From: Brachypterus glaber
Lineage: Eukaryota; Arthropoda; Insecta; Coleoptera; Kateretidae
Assembly (NCBI GenBank): GCA_958510825.1
Contig: OY294049.1
Span: 1,054,001 to 1,118,000, forward strand
Direction of reading: 5' to 3'
Length of the DNA: 64,000 nucleotides
Made by a program: the position numbers and the translations under genes. This document shows, one piece after another, positions 45,664 to 56,813 of this stretch (the stretch's first letter is position 1; each line of letters opens with the position of its first letter). The notes under the pieces are model-generated. The model worked only from the letters and a program-made list of their open reading frames with translations, ran no database searches and was not told where the DNA came from.

Positions 45664-45796
45664 ATGTGCACCAAATAGTTGCACAATTGTCCAATGGCAA
45701 GTACTGCTGTGCACCTATATGGTTCACAAAACACATTATGGCAAGGACCCGAAAATCAGCTGGGCAGTCAATCTGTTAAGGAATATGTATATTTTT

Positions 45797-47760
45797 TAAG
45801 ATATTGAATTTTCTGATACAATCATTTCCCATAAAGTTTTCAGTTTCGTTCATGTCATGTTACAAAATATTATGATACTATCTTTGAATATTAAGGCTTT
45901 TGTTTGCATTTACATTTTCATTTTTATATTAAGGGGTCTTTCTACCTTCAATTTTTTTTTTATTTTTTAATTTTTTTATAAAAAAAAATCATTGTGAAAT
46001 TTTTGTAGGTATGCTTATTTATATTCAAAAAATACAATTTTTTAAAAAAATTTGAAGTGTCCGTTTCTAACCATAATTTTTTTTTGAAAAAAACATGAAA
46101 AAAACGGTGGTTTTCTGAAACATATATATAATCTGACTTTGGATAAATCCTAATTTTCTTTCATAACTTGATTATATAAGACAACAGGATTGTTTTAAGA
46201 CTAATTTTAAAAAAATCTATCTATTGTTTTTATTTTTTTAAATTAGTCCTAAAACTATCCTATTGTCTTATATTATATAAGATATTATAACTATATAATA
46301 GAGTTTTGAAATAAAATTAGGGTTTATTGAAAGTCAGACTAAATCTTGTTTCCAGACAGGTGTAAAAACGTTGACCATTTTGTTATTTTTTGTTTTTTGG
46401 TCAAAAAAATTATTTACTTTGTGCTATAGCGACTTCTATACTAAATAATATCCCGTTTTTTTAGCCGATCCAAGCGGCCGGAATCACGGCGACCACCATT
46501 TTTTTATGTTTTTTCCAAAAAAAATTATGGTAAAAAAATGCCACTTTAAAACTCTAAAACTTTTTTTTGTATTTTTTGAATATAAATAATCATACCTACA
46601 AAATTTCACAATACTATCTTTTTTCTGTGTATCTGTGGCTAGGTTCTAAAAGGCCAATGTCACTTTTTCCGTATTTTGAGTTGTACTAATTTTTTTCATA
46701 TAACCTAAAAAAGCCAATGTTAGTGCTTGTCAGATAAATGTATACTTTAAGCGACAAGGTTCGACGTGTGTTTTCAATAAACATATCTGTTAAACTGCTA
46801 AAATAGCCAACGTTTGACTTAGTGTATCCATTCAAAAATTTTGACATTGGCCCTTTTAGAACCAAGCCATAGATATATAAAAAAAATGTTTAAACAAAAT
46901 TTTTTTTTAATTTGAAGGTATAAAGTCTAAATTTTAATATTTTTAAACATATTGAATTTTCTGGTACAATCGTGTCTCAGCTCCATTTCCGAAAAAGTTT
47001 TCAGTTTCCATGTGAAATGTCATGTTACAAAATATTACTATCTTTGAATATTAAGGTTTTTGTTTGCATTTACATTTTCATTTTTATATTAAGGGGTCTT
47101 TCTACCTTCAAATTTTAAAAACATTTTTTTTTTATTTTTTAATTTTTTTATAAAAAAAAATCATTGTGAAATTTTTGTAGGTATGCTTATTTATATTCAA
47201 AAAATACAATTTTTTAAAAAATTTTGAAGTGTCCGTTTGTAACCATAATTTTTTTTTGAAAAAAAACATGAAAAAACGGTGGTTTTCTGAAACATTTTGA
47301 AAAACCACACCTATCTGGAAAAAAGATATAATCTGACTTTGGATAAATCCTAATTTTCTTTCCGTATTTTGAGTTGTACTAATTTTTTTCAGATAACCTA
47401 AAAAAGCCAATGTTAGTGCTTGTAAGATAAAACTTTAAGCGACAAAGCCCGACGTGTGTTTTCAATAAACATATCTGTTAAACTGCTAAAATGGCCAACG
47501 TTTGACTTAGTGTATCCATTCAAAATATTTAACATTGGCCCTTTTAGAACCAAGCCACAGATATATAAAAAAATGTTAAAAAAAAAAAATTTAATTTGAA
47601 GGTAGAAAGTCTACTTAAATTTTAATATTTTTAAACATTCTGGTAAAATCGTGTCCAGCTTCATTTCCGATGAAGTTTTCAGTTTTCATGTGAAATTTTA
47701 CTATCTTTGAATATTAAGTTTTTTGTTTGCATTTACATTTTCAATTTTAAATTAAAACAA
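45797..47760 (+). repeat. Tandem duplication, ~1.15-kb unit
   Basis: The unit starts near GAATTTTCTGRTACAATCR (45805, 46955, partial at 47637) and contains AAGGGGTCTTTCTACCTTCA (45933, 47093), TGTAGGTATGCTTATTTATA (46005, 47178) and GTGTTTTCAATAAACATATC (46769, 47457). 46300-46620 holds an inverted copy of part of the unit. The second unit is internally deleted and the third is only a start. Non-coding. Confidence 0.8.
46630..46875. mobile_element. MITE with ~30-bp TIRs, within the tandem unit
   Basis: CTGTGGCTAGGTTCTAAAAG at the left is mirrored by CTTTTAGAACCAAGCCATAG at the right, both followed inwards by CCAATGTC. A second copy, lacking the left end, lies at 47360-47565 as part of the duplication. 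Confidence 0.72.
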
Positions 47761-47879
47761 AATAATTTTAATTAGTTTTTCATTAAATTTATATAAATTC
47801 TTTAAAATGTACATACCAATATACAGAAAAAATGCTTTCAGTACAGTTCCTGGCTCTTGAGTTTGTTTTAACGGGGTAA

Positions 47880-48065
47880 TTCAAATTACCTGGAAACACC
47901 GGCGAAATGCACCAAAACTAAAGCGTCGCGACGCGCGGATGCAACAGTGTCTGATATTCGTCTCGACGCTGGACCACGATGTCAACTGGCGGCTCTTGTA
48001 TACGAGGGTGCGGATTCCTACAGGCGCGCGCTTACTTTCCGGAGTCTCCGGAAAAAAAGTCATTA
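47880..48065. other. GC-rich island, possible tRNA-derived SINE
   Basis: The island is conspicuously GC-rich (GCGTCGCGACGCGCGG, CAGGCGCGCGCTT) in AT-rich surroundings. GGTGCGGATTCC resembles a pol III B box and TGGCGGCTCTTG could be a poor A box. TCCGGAGTCTCCGGA (48038-48052) is a small palindrome. The spacing and tail are not convincing, so SINE is only a possibility. ORFs on both strands lack features. Confidence 0.3.
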
Positions 48066-48154
48066 TAGGACATATTTTCGAGTTTTACAAACAAAAAAGG
48101 TATGAAGAACTAAACAAAAATACTGCTGGCAACAATAGTTATTTAAAGTACTAG

Positions 48155-48238
48155 TGGGTAAAGTAAGATATTGCCACAAGATAATGTTTGACCCACGTGG
48201 GTCAATATTCTTGAGTGGACAATATCTATTTACCCAGG
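48155..48238. repeat. ~84-bp palindrome centred on GACCCACGTGGGTC
   Basis: A perfect 14-bp core (48190-48203) is extended by imperfect arms: GGGTAAAGTAAGATATTG on the left and CAATATCTATTTACCC on the right. It could be a tiny foldback element or a protein-binding dyad. Confidence 0.75.
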
Positions 48239-50371
48239 GGTACCATAACAAAAAAATTTATCCAATACATTTGTAATCATAGGAAAATGCCTCGGAAAAT
48301 GCTATTTTTAATAATTTTTAAAAAAATTGGGATTACAGGTTTTAGGACAGTGAAATAAAGTACCAAATTTACAGTATAATTTTTTGGCCGACGTTTCGAG
48401 GGTCTACGTGATTCTCTTCCTCACGGCTTCAATTATTAAGTAGGCACAGTCAAATATTTTCTGGCTATTATAGCCATAGTGTCAATTATTAATAACAATT
48501 TTATTCCACCAAAATTAACTTTAAAAAATAAAATCATCATTTTAGTTTTATTTTAGAGATGTGCTTTCCCCCAAAATGAATTATTCAGTTTTTTACGCAA
48601 TAGGGGTGAAAATTATATAAACAGCAGGTATAGCAAATAAACTAGTCTCCGGAAAAGTAGGTTTTAGCAATTTTCCAACCTGACTGGAAAAAAAATATCT
48701 CCCTGAGTAAGAAGAATTTCTGTTAAACTCTTGTTATATTGTGTGAAAAAATAAACATAAAAATATCATGTGTTATTATTATTGAAAGCAAAATAGTTAA
48801 AGCAAAATAAAAAAAAATCTAAATTTAAATGTCCAATCAAATTATTAAGATCTGTAAAGTTAGTTCTAGTCCTGACTTATTCGTCTAGTAAAGACTAGTT
48901 TGGACAATTTTATTTAGAAAACAATGAAAATTTTCCACAAAGGACAAACATCTTAGGCTAATTTTTAGGATTTGGGTTTTAGATAGGACATTTATTTTTA
49001 GTAGGCACATGGGGTTAGTGTAAAGCAATACAATGGTGTGCTTATCTTAAAAAGTGATTTTTTTGCAGATAGGACAACTTGTCTTAGCAGGGCAGTATAT
49101 ATTGTTCAAGTATTGTCAATTAATGCCACGTAGTGTCAATTAATGCCTAGTAATGTCAAATAATATCAGGTAATTTCAAGTAATATTAGGTAATGTCAAG
49201 TAATATCGAAGTAATGTCTACCAAAGTAAAAAAAGGAAATAGGGGAGGAGGGCTCCATACATTGCCAAACTACCCCCAGGTAGCGGTGAAGACGATTACC
49301 CAGACTGCTCTCAAAATTTTTCCTCTTTCCTTTTTTGCTACATAAGTAGCATTTTATTTGAAATTTCCTTTATTTAATTGCATATAAATTATAGATTACA
49401 AAAAGCTTTAAAATTTAATTTTGAGGCGGGAGGTACAGTAACCCTCCCAAAATAAATATGACAGTCTGTTACTAACCGAACCAAAAAAATTAACATGTGT
49501 TTTTGAAATGTTATAAGTCCTCATACTTTAAATTTATTTTTCCTACGACCCACTTTGAAAATGACATTTAGAGCACGTTTTTGTTCTTTAGAAAAGGACT
49601 CATATCACGCTAGCTTGATATTATTATATCACCCTAGTTTGATATTTATGTATGTAGGTTTGCCAAATTTTATATAGATATTTACTTTGTAAATTCAACG
49701 AATTTTACCTCGTTCTGTATGCAATTTTTCACCTTTCATAACAAGGCTGTTATTATGATATTTTTTAGGTTTTCAATCCAAATATTTCTATTTTTCATGT
49801 CAACAATAAAAACTATATATAGTTATAACCTTACTATTTTGACCAATATAACTTAAGATGTTTTATTAATGTCTAGATTTTATAAAAAACATCAAAATAC
49901 ATGGTATTTTCCTTATGAAATGTAAAACAGTACAATGTTATTGTCTTATATGGCAGCATATCCACAGAAATCTAACTGAATTAGCAAGTTTGCGCTTGTA
50001 GGCAAGCCATTAAACAGCTAATAATATATTGTAATAAATATAAAACCAAGAAAAATAAAGGTAAATAAAAATCATATTTCCTGTTTGACAAACATAAGGT
50101 ATACCTACATATATGTTCGTTGGTTCCTGTACTTTTGCACTTTACAGTTGAACACATTCTTTGTCTTGTTTAAAAATTAATGAACAAATTTAGTACTTAT
50201 TTGGTTGGATGAAAAGTGTACTTCAGTGCAAGAAAGTGCAGTTCCAATGAACAAACCTATATATAAATTTGTATGCTATTTTATGCTTTGCTTTTCTCAA
50301 AAATTCTCGAAATAAATAATAAAAATTAGAAAATATTAAATTAAGAAACTTTATATTTTTTCGGGATCGTA
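48239..50371. other. Non-coding stretch
   Basis: No gene is supported. 48385-48430 has GGCCGACGTTTCGAGGGTC, a phrase common at ends of dispersed insect repeats. 49110-49220 is a degenerate ~20-bp tandem run of TAATGTCAAGTAATATCARG type. Confidence 0.5.
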
Positions 50372-50515
50372 GGAAAAATAGTGTACATAACTCGTTGGAA
50401 AGTGTATTTCTTACACTCGTAGGGTTACACCACTCGCCTGACGGCTTGTTCGAAAACCTTCCCCTACGCGTGAAAAATGTCACTTTCCATACTAGTTATG
50501 TAATATACTATTTCC
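50372..50515. mobile_element. 144-bp palindromic MITE
   Basis: Inverted ends GGAAAAATAGTGTACATAAC / GTTATGTAATATACTATTTCC and inner CTCGTAGGG/CCCCTACGCG pair over about 53 bp around a GC-richer loop. Non-coding. Confidence 0.8.
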
Positions 50516-50794
50516 TTTGAAGTGTTCAATTAATCTAGACCATAAAATTCAAGCAATTAAACTGTTAAATCGAGTTCAGTTAAAAAACCAATAATAGCCA
50601 ACCAAAGCCTTCTTAATTCCTAATCCCTTGATTCTGGCTCGACCTACCCCTATATTCTGCGGTCGCCTGGAAACAGGAATGGTCTTAAGGCAGGAACAAA
50701 AAATCATTTTTTGAGAATGTTTGTTGAATTTACGCATTCTTTTTTAAAATATTTCTAAAACGTATATGTATACGAACATAGAGGCTATGAGGTT

Positions 50795-51070
50795 ATACCG
50801 GGTGTCCCAGATTTTACTTCCCGGCCAATATCTCCGTTATTTTAAAAGATAGAAACGTAATTTAAAAAACATATTAAATGGGACCAAAAGTACTTTTAAA
50901 TCCCACACCAAAACACACCCCTCATTAAATCAGCCCCTAATCACAATAAAGGCCATCTTCGTAGGTTATTTTCATGTACTTATTTTAATCAAGGGCGTGC
51001 GAAACGGAGGGGACCTATCAGTTTCTTGTCCCAAACTTTTTTCTGTGTAACTTTTTTGAAATTTTGTTTT
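50795..51070. repeat. Truncated relative of the MITE at 34138-34576
   Basis: 50940-51060 shares CATGTACTTATTTTAATCAA, GGGCGTGCGAAACGGAGGGG and AAACTTTTTTCTGTGTAA with the loop of that MITE. The terminal part is different (CCGGGTGTCCCAGATTTTAC), and the right side is missing. Confidence 0.65.
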
Positions 51071-51973
51071 TGGTACATAGTATAATAATGTAATAATAAT
51101 AGTACCTGTAGTATTATAATAATAATGATGTTTTAAATATAAAAACGTTCTTCAAATTCTAGATAGAAATAAAGGAAACTGAAAAACAATCTTTTAACCA
51201 TATAGCTAAGTACTCTAACTATTAATTTTTGAAAAAATATTCTGTTTTGTTTCACCTTATTAAACGTCTGCCACTTCTCCTGAAAATTGTATAATGCTAT
51301 TGAACCTTATTTTCTTCCTTATGTCCCTTCCTTTTTCACACGTATACTCGTGTTATTAGCTTATAAATACTCTTTATAGACTTTTAGTAAAAACTCAGTA
51401 ATTTTTTTACTTTCATAGTGTCTTTATTATTTTATTTCTGCTTAATTTCAGAAGAAATGTTAATTAAAAACCCAATTATAACTAGAAAAGTAATTAGGAT
51501 AAAGTTAATTAAGTTTTTCAGGATTAACATTTTGATTTCACATTTACTTCTGTTTTAATTTTGATTGCGGTATGAGTAGTAATAGGAATACTTATTGCTA
51601 GGCGGGTTGAGGAGGGATGGAATGGAATATTTGCTCTCCACACTGCAAAATATGCTTTATATCTAATGAAAGCTACCAGCAAGCGGGGGACGAGATGGGG
51701 GTAGAGGGGGCACCACCCTTCCAACCACGCTCGAGTTGGAAAAACAAACTCTCCAGTTAGAAAATGATTGAAAATTTGTAGAGGCGATGAGCTTTTTTTA
51801 GTCATCTTTACCATTTGTAAAAATGCTGTGGTTCAGTTGAAAAATTCGTGGAGGTTTTTTTTTAAGCGGTAAGGGTGTAAAATTTGCACAAGCGAGGACT
51901 TTTTTTAACCACCAAATTTTATCCAGGGCAAAAATTTGGAAATTCAATAATCATTAGTTGGAAATGTCTCAGT
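51071..51973. other. Non-coding stretch
   Basis: No gene. A short minus-strand ORF (51524-51814) has no recognisable motif and atypical composition. It is probably chance. Confidence 0.5.
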
Positions 51974-52134
51974 ATTAACCCCTTTCCGCTCCAGTCTGTT
52001 TTTCAAGGTACAGGTCCCCACACCAGATTAAAATGTATATGGAAAATCCAGTAAATAAATTTCCAACTGTGGATATTGTGGTATATTTTGCTACAAATAT
52101 CCATACGTGGATACAATGGAGCGGAAGGGGTTAA
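51974..52134. mobile_element. piggyBac-type MITE (161 bp)
   Basis: TTAACCCCTTTCCGCTCCA at the left and TGGAGCGGAAGGGGTTAA at the right are inverted repeats, with TTAA at each outer end. TTAA duplication next to CCC/GGG is the piggyBac signature. There is no coding capacity. Confidence 0.8.
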
Positions 52135-52619
52135 GGGCTTTTGTTATCTGTTTCTTTGTTATGCCAATAACTGGCACAGGTCCCATATAGGGTATTTCGG
52201 TTAGAGTCTGGAGAGTCTTTTGGCATCTGCGTTACCTAATATCTTATTGCCGTAGGAACTAAAGAAAGAAAATGTGAGTGATTCACGCAATTAAATTTTG
52301 ATCCCTTTCCAATATATGTAAGGATATCGAAAACGGATCAAAATTTAATTTTTTCGATTAAATTTTGATAATTTAATATTGATTACCTATGCAAAATCAC
52401 AGTGCTGTAGGTATTACGGTTCTTTGCTTTTATTATCCAAAAAGGAGAGAACCCTTTTTTGAATAATAACGTTAGATTAAATTAGGTGTATTAGGTATCT
52501 ATGAATCGTAATATATGTATGTACCTACAAATTAAAAAGTGCTAGGGATCTACCTACAAATTAAAAAATGCCGTAGCTTTTTTTATTATTCACATAATAA
52601 ATATTATATCAAATATGTA

Positions 52620-52819
52620 NNNNNNNNNNNNNNNNNNNNNNNNNNNNNNNNNNNNNNNNNNNNNNNNNNNNNNNNNNNNNNNNNNNNNNNNNNNNNNNNN
52701 NNNNNNNNNNNNNNNNNNNNNNNNNNNNNNNNNNNNNNNNNNNNNNNNNNNNNNNNNNNNNNNNNNNNNNNNNNNNNNNNNNNNNNNNNNNNNNNNNNNN
52801 NNNNNNNNNNNNNNNNNNN
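52620..52819. other. Assembly gap (200 N)
   Basis: Exactly 200 unknown bases. The true length is unknown. The reading frames across it are artefacts. Confidence 1.
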
Positions 52820-53607
52820 TTAATAGGCCACTTCCGTGAATAACCCTGTATATCTAAAATATTAAAAGTATTATATATATATTTCTTATCTCAATCATTT
52901 CTCTAATCAGTCTTTTTGACTTAATTGTTTCTGAACCCAAAATTTTAAAATTATCAAAATTAAAGTTTAAGTAAGTACATCTATTAATTTTATTTGGGAA
53001 AGTTTCGTGTATATATGTATTTATACATGTGAGATGTGTACTATTTACATTTATTTTTAAGTGTACTTATTACGTAATTTTCCTATTTTAGTCAATCCTG
53101 AGGATGTTTACAAAGAATAAACGAAACTGTCGGTTTAGTTAACAATGTTTTTGGTGTTGTTTTCTTTTTGGCCTATATCCCACAACTTAACCAATTTATA
53201 AAAATTTGAGGTCGTTACCAGTTTTTAATTAAAATTATTATTATTATATACATTTATGTGTAGGTATTATTACTATATATTTTCCATTACTATACATTTT
53301 ATATTTTCTTTTTTTTATATACTTACCTGTTTTTATTAAACTGTCACTTTGCCCCGTAAATCTTAGTTTAGATTTTGGGCTTGATTATGCTATTTATGCT
53401 TTTTATGCTTTTTATGTTTTTTTATGTTTTTTATGTTTTATATGGTTTTCATATTTTACACATATCTGTTAGTATATTAGTATTTTCTTTAATGTTTTTT
53501 AGCTATTACGTTAAGTTAAAATTGTTAGTTTAAATTATATTATGATATATATTATTTTTTTTTATACACGTTCAAATGTTCTTGTACATTTTAGTGTATA
53601 TCAGCAT
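52820..53607. other. Non-coding stretch
   Basis: AT-rich. TTTATGCTTTTTATG-type simple repeats lie at 53390-53440. CCTGAGGATGTTTACAAAGA (53097) resembles CCTGAAGATGTGTAAAC at 62674, the tail phrase of a dispersed repeat. Confidence 0.45.
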
Positions 53608-54277
53608 ATCGTCATCTAAAGGCTCTAACGGTCTAACTCCAAAACGTCATATTTTTCAGGAGACGTAAAAAACGATTTAAAACTTAATTATAGCAATTTA
53701 GAACTTTAAAACTAGCTTGTTCACAGGTAAAAATGTTTGAAATGTGTTAATGTATTTAAAACTTTTTATTGTTATCTATTTTATATAAATTATTTGAAAA
53801 TTAAATTTTAACCACAAAATCTAAATTCACTAACGGTCTAACTCCAAGGGAAGATAAAAGAGGATACCTATCGTATTATATCGCGTAATATTATTACAAA
53901 AAATTTATATTTTTATATTTAATATATAATATTACTACTAGGTAGGCATAATATATATACATTATTAATGGCAATAATTATAATTATCATCAAACAGTAA
54001 ATTAACAAATATTTGAAACGGGATTCCCTGTTGTCGAGAAATAGTTTGACATTAGTGACAGTTCTCATTTAATTGTTTTCTCACAATCATATGATGGAGT
54101 TAGACACTTAGCGACTTAAAATATTTACATTTTTGTATTTTTTGAGGCTGATATTGGTTTAATGCAACTTCTTTTTTTGAAGTATGTTGGTAATCAGATA
54201 ATGAAGCAAATTTGATAAAAATCTTATTTTTGAAAAATTTGGAGTTAGACAACTAGAGCCTTTAGTGGACGATATTC
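53608..54277. mobile_element. ~670-bp MITE with ~38-bp TIRs
   Basis: The left end CATCTAAAGGCTCTAACGGT followed by CTAACTCCAAA is mirrored by TTTGGAGTTAGACAACTAGAGCCTTTAGTG at the right. Internal copies of the GTCTAACTCCAA motif occur at 53833 and, inversely, at 54095. Non-coding. Confidence 0.75.
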
Positions 54278-54306
54278 ATTGTCCTTGTATTTATATTGGT
54301 AACAAT

Positions 54307-54853
54307 AAATATTATTATTATTATTATCATCATTATCATTATCATTATCATTATCATTATCATTATCATTATCATTATCATTATCATTATCATTATCATT
54401 ATCATTATCATTATCATTATCATTATCATTATCATTATCATTATCATTATCATTATCATTATCATTATCATTATCTTTATCTTTATCTTTATCATTATCA
54501 TTATCATTATCATTATCATTATCATTATCATTATCATTATCATTATCATTATCATTATCATTATCATTATCATTATCATTATCATTATCATTATCATTAT
54601 CATTATCATTATCATTATCATTATCATTATCATTATCATTATCATTATCATTATCATTATCATTATCATTATCATTATCATTATCATTATCATTATCATT
54701 ATCATTATCATTATCATTATCATTATCATTATCATTATCATTATCATTATCATTATCATTATCATTATCATTATCATTATCATTATCATTATCATTATCA
54801 TTATCATTATCATTATCATTATCATTATCATTATCATTATCATTATCATTATC

Positions 54854-54908
<55 letters not shown>

Positions 54909-54920
54909 CTATTATTATTA
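54307..54920 (+). repeat. (ATTATC)n hexanucleotide microsatellite, ~0.6 kb
   Basis: Near-perfect ATTATC array with one TTTATC x3 interruption (54474-54492) and ATT-only edges. The left edge follows AATAAATATTATTATT, the kind of tail seen on LINEs here, so the array probably grew from such a tail. Poly-Ile/His-Tyr/Ile-Met frames are artefacts. Confidence 0.98.
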
Positions 54921-55404
54921 AAGCATGTGTACCGAATTACACCTCTCTAAGTTTATTCTAAGTGGGTGAAAAAGCATTTGGCAAATTTGAGGACAAATAT
55001 ACCTATATGGAATTGAAGTGAACAGAGGGGATTTAAAAATGAAAATTGAATCAATAACAAACCAGGAGGTTATACCTGAGCTCAAAAAAATCTTGGAAAA
55101 TAGTACAGTCATTTAAGGTGAAAAAAGGGGTAAACCTCGGAATGAAAGATAACAAGCTATAAACTTGTATAAATCTTTGTTTGACATTTTATAAGTTAGC
55201 TCAAAAGTCTCATAGAATCTCGTGTCTGCATCCAAGATATTCAAGGTCAAAGGTCGCAAAAACCGTTTTTTTGTAATTATCTTGTTTTCTTTGCTTCAAT
55301 TGACATTTTGAGCAAAGTTGTACAGCATAAAATTTTCTACAAATTGGTATAAGGCAATATATTACACAATTAACCGTTCTCGAGATTGAGCGCTTATCCG
55401 TATA

Positions 55405-55545
55405 TTTGATAACGCTAGGTCAACTGTGGAATTTAATATATAGTACAGTTTATAAAGTTTATTATTTACTAAAAATATTATTATTATACTTATAAACTGT
55501 ACTATGCATTTGATTCCACATTTGAACTAGCGTTATCATATACTG
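55405..55545. repeat. Palindromic MITE, left copy
   Basis: ATAACGCTAGGTCAACTGTG at one end and its diverged inverse (TTGAACTAGCGTTAT) at the other, with TAGTACAGTTTATAA paired inside. The matching copy is at 61826-61955. Confidence 0.8.
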
Positions 55546-56190
55546 TGCGATCCAAAAGTCAACCACCCACCCCTCTTAACTTCTGAACCAGTTGAGATAT
55601 CGACTTTAAATTTGAAGCACTTAAATACGACAACTTAAACTATCTTTTGGCATATATTCGATATTTGTAGTTTTTAAAATTTGGTCAGGGGGACAAAGGG
55701 GGGTATTTTTTTTAATGGAAAGGGTCGTGTGATACATCATTTTAAAGCAAATAAAATTTTCTATTTGACCATTTATTTTTTATTTTTTTTTATTTTTCTA
55801 TTTTTTTTTTCACTAAAAAATACGATTTTATGCAAATACGTCAATTATACTTTTAAACTAGTTTTATATCATATAAATAAAATTTTACAACAAAAATATT
55901 AAAAAAATCGTATTTTTTAGTGAAAAAAATTGAAAAATAAAAAAATTCAAAAAATATATGGTCAAATAGAAAATGTTATTTGCTTTAAAATGATGTATCA
56001 CACCCTTTCCATTAAAAAAAATATCACCCTTTACCCCCCTGACCACATTTTCAAAACTACAAATATAAAATTTATGCCAAAAGATAGTTTAAGTTGCCTA
56101 TTTAAGGGTTTCAAATTTAAAGTCGATATCTCAACTGGTTAAGAAGTTATTAGGGGTGGGTGGTTGACTTTTGGACCAAGCAGTATATGA
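55546..56190. repeat. Central palindrome, arms ~285 bp
   Basis: TATACTGTGCGATCCAAAAG...CTTTTGGACCAAGCAGTATA ends pair, continuing through CAACCACCCACCCCT/AGGGGTGGGTGGTTG and CACTAAAAAATACGATTTT/AAAATCGTATTTTTTAGTG, leaving a loop of about 80 bp. Non-coding. Confidence 0.88.
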
Positions 56191-56193
56191 TAA

Positions 56194-56736
56194 TGAGGCG
56201 AAATAGTAATAGTTGTAATATAAATAAAATATATGAACACCCTGTATTAGAAAATATGTAAAATCAACAGAAGGTTAGTTAAGGCACCTTTGCCAAATTA
56301 TAGTATTTAATTTTTTCGCGCCAATAATTTAAATATTTCTCAAGGACTTTCTTAGGGAAAAATCCTTGACAGTTTGACAGTTGGTCACTTGTTACTAACT
56401 ACCGTGATCAACAACACCAATTGTTAAGATTTTGGTGTAACTTGAATTATTGAAACCATCCTCAGGATTAATGCAAATTTCTCATGAAATTTGAGTTATC
56501 TGGTGCTTTCAGGTAATATTTATTTAAATATTTCTGCTTATAAAATACTAATTTCTAAACTTTCAGTTTTCAGTTATACGAAACTTAACTAACCTACTAC
56601 GTTTACACAACATTATAATAATAAAGTCTGGTCGATCAACTTCTTCGTTTACTCTGAGCAACCCACTGACACCCCGAGAGTGAACAAGGTATTCTTACAC
56701 GGCGCCCTAATCTCTTCAAAAGTTTACATTGTCACA
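56194..56736 (+). repeat. 5' LTR of the Gypsy element
   Basis: Direct copy of 61283-61824, TG...CA bounded. The leader begins with ACTTTGTTGCCCAACTCG; the tRNA primer is not assigned. Confidence 0.95.
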
Positions 56737-56813
56737 ACTTTGTTGCCCAACTCGAGGCCAGTTCAACTTCAGCTGGAGTCTCATCAGCTGAATCATCACT
56801 GCAAAGAAACAAG

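Noticed and set aside
47132..47410. Minus-strand Phe/Lys-rich ORF
   Set aside because: Lies in the AT-rich tandem duplication and the frame is not kept in the other copy.
50223..50483. Minus-strand 86-codon ORF
   Set aside because: Overlaps the palindromic MITE at 50372-50515 and has no recognisable motif.
52539..52839. ORFs of unknown residues
   Set aside because: They span the 200-N assembly gap.
54262..54961. Long ORFs of Ile, His-Tyr or Ile-Met on both strands
   Set aside because: They are translations of the ATTATC microsatellite in different frames.
55930..56142. Plus-strand ORF in the palindrome
   Set aside because: The same palindrome gives a related ORF on the other arm; it is the fold of a non-coding MITE.
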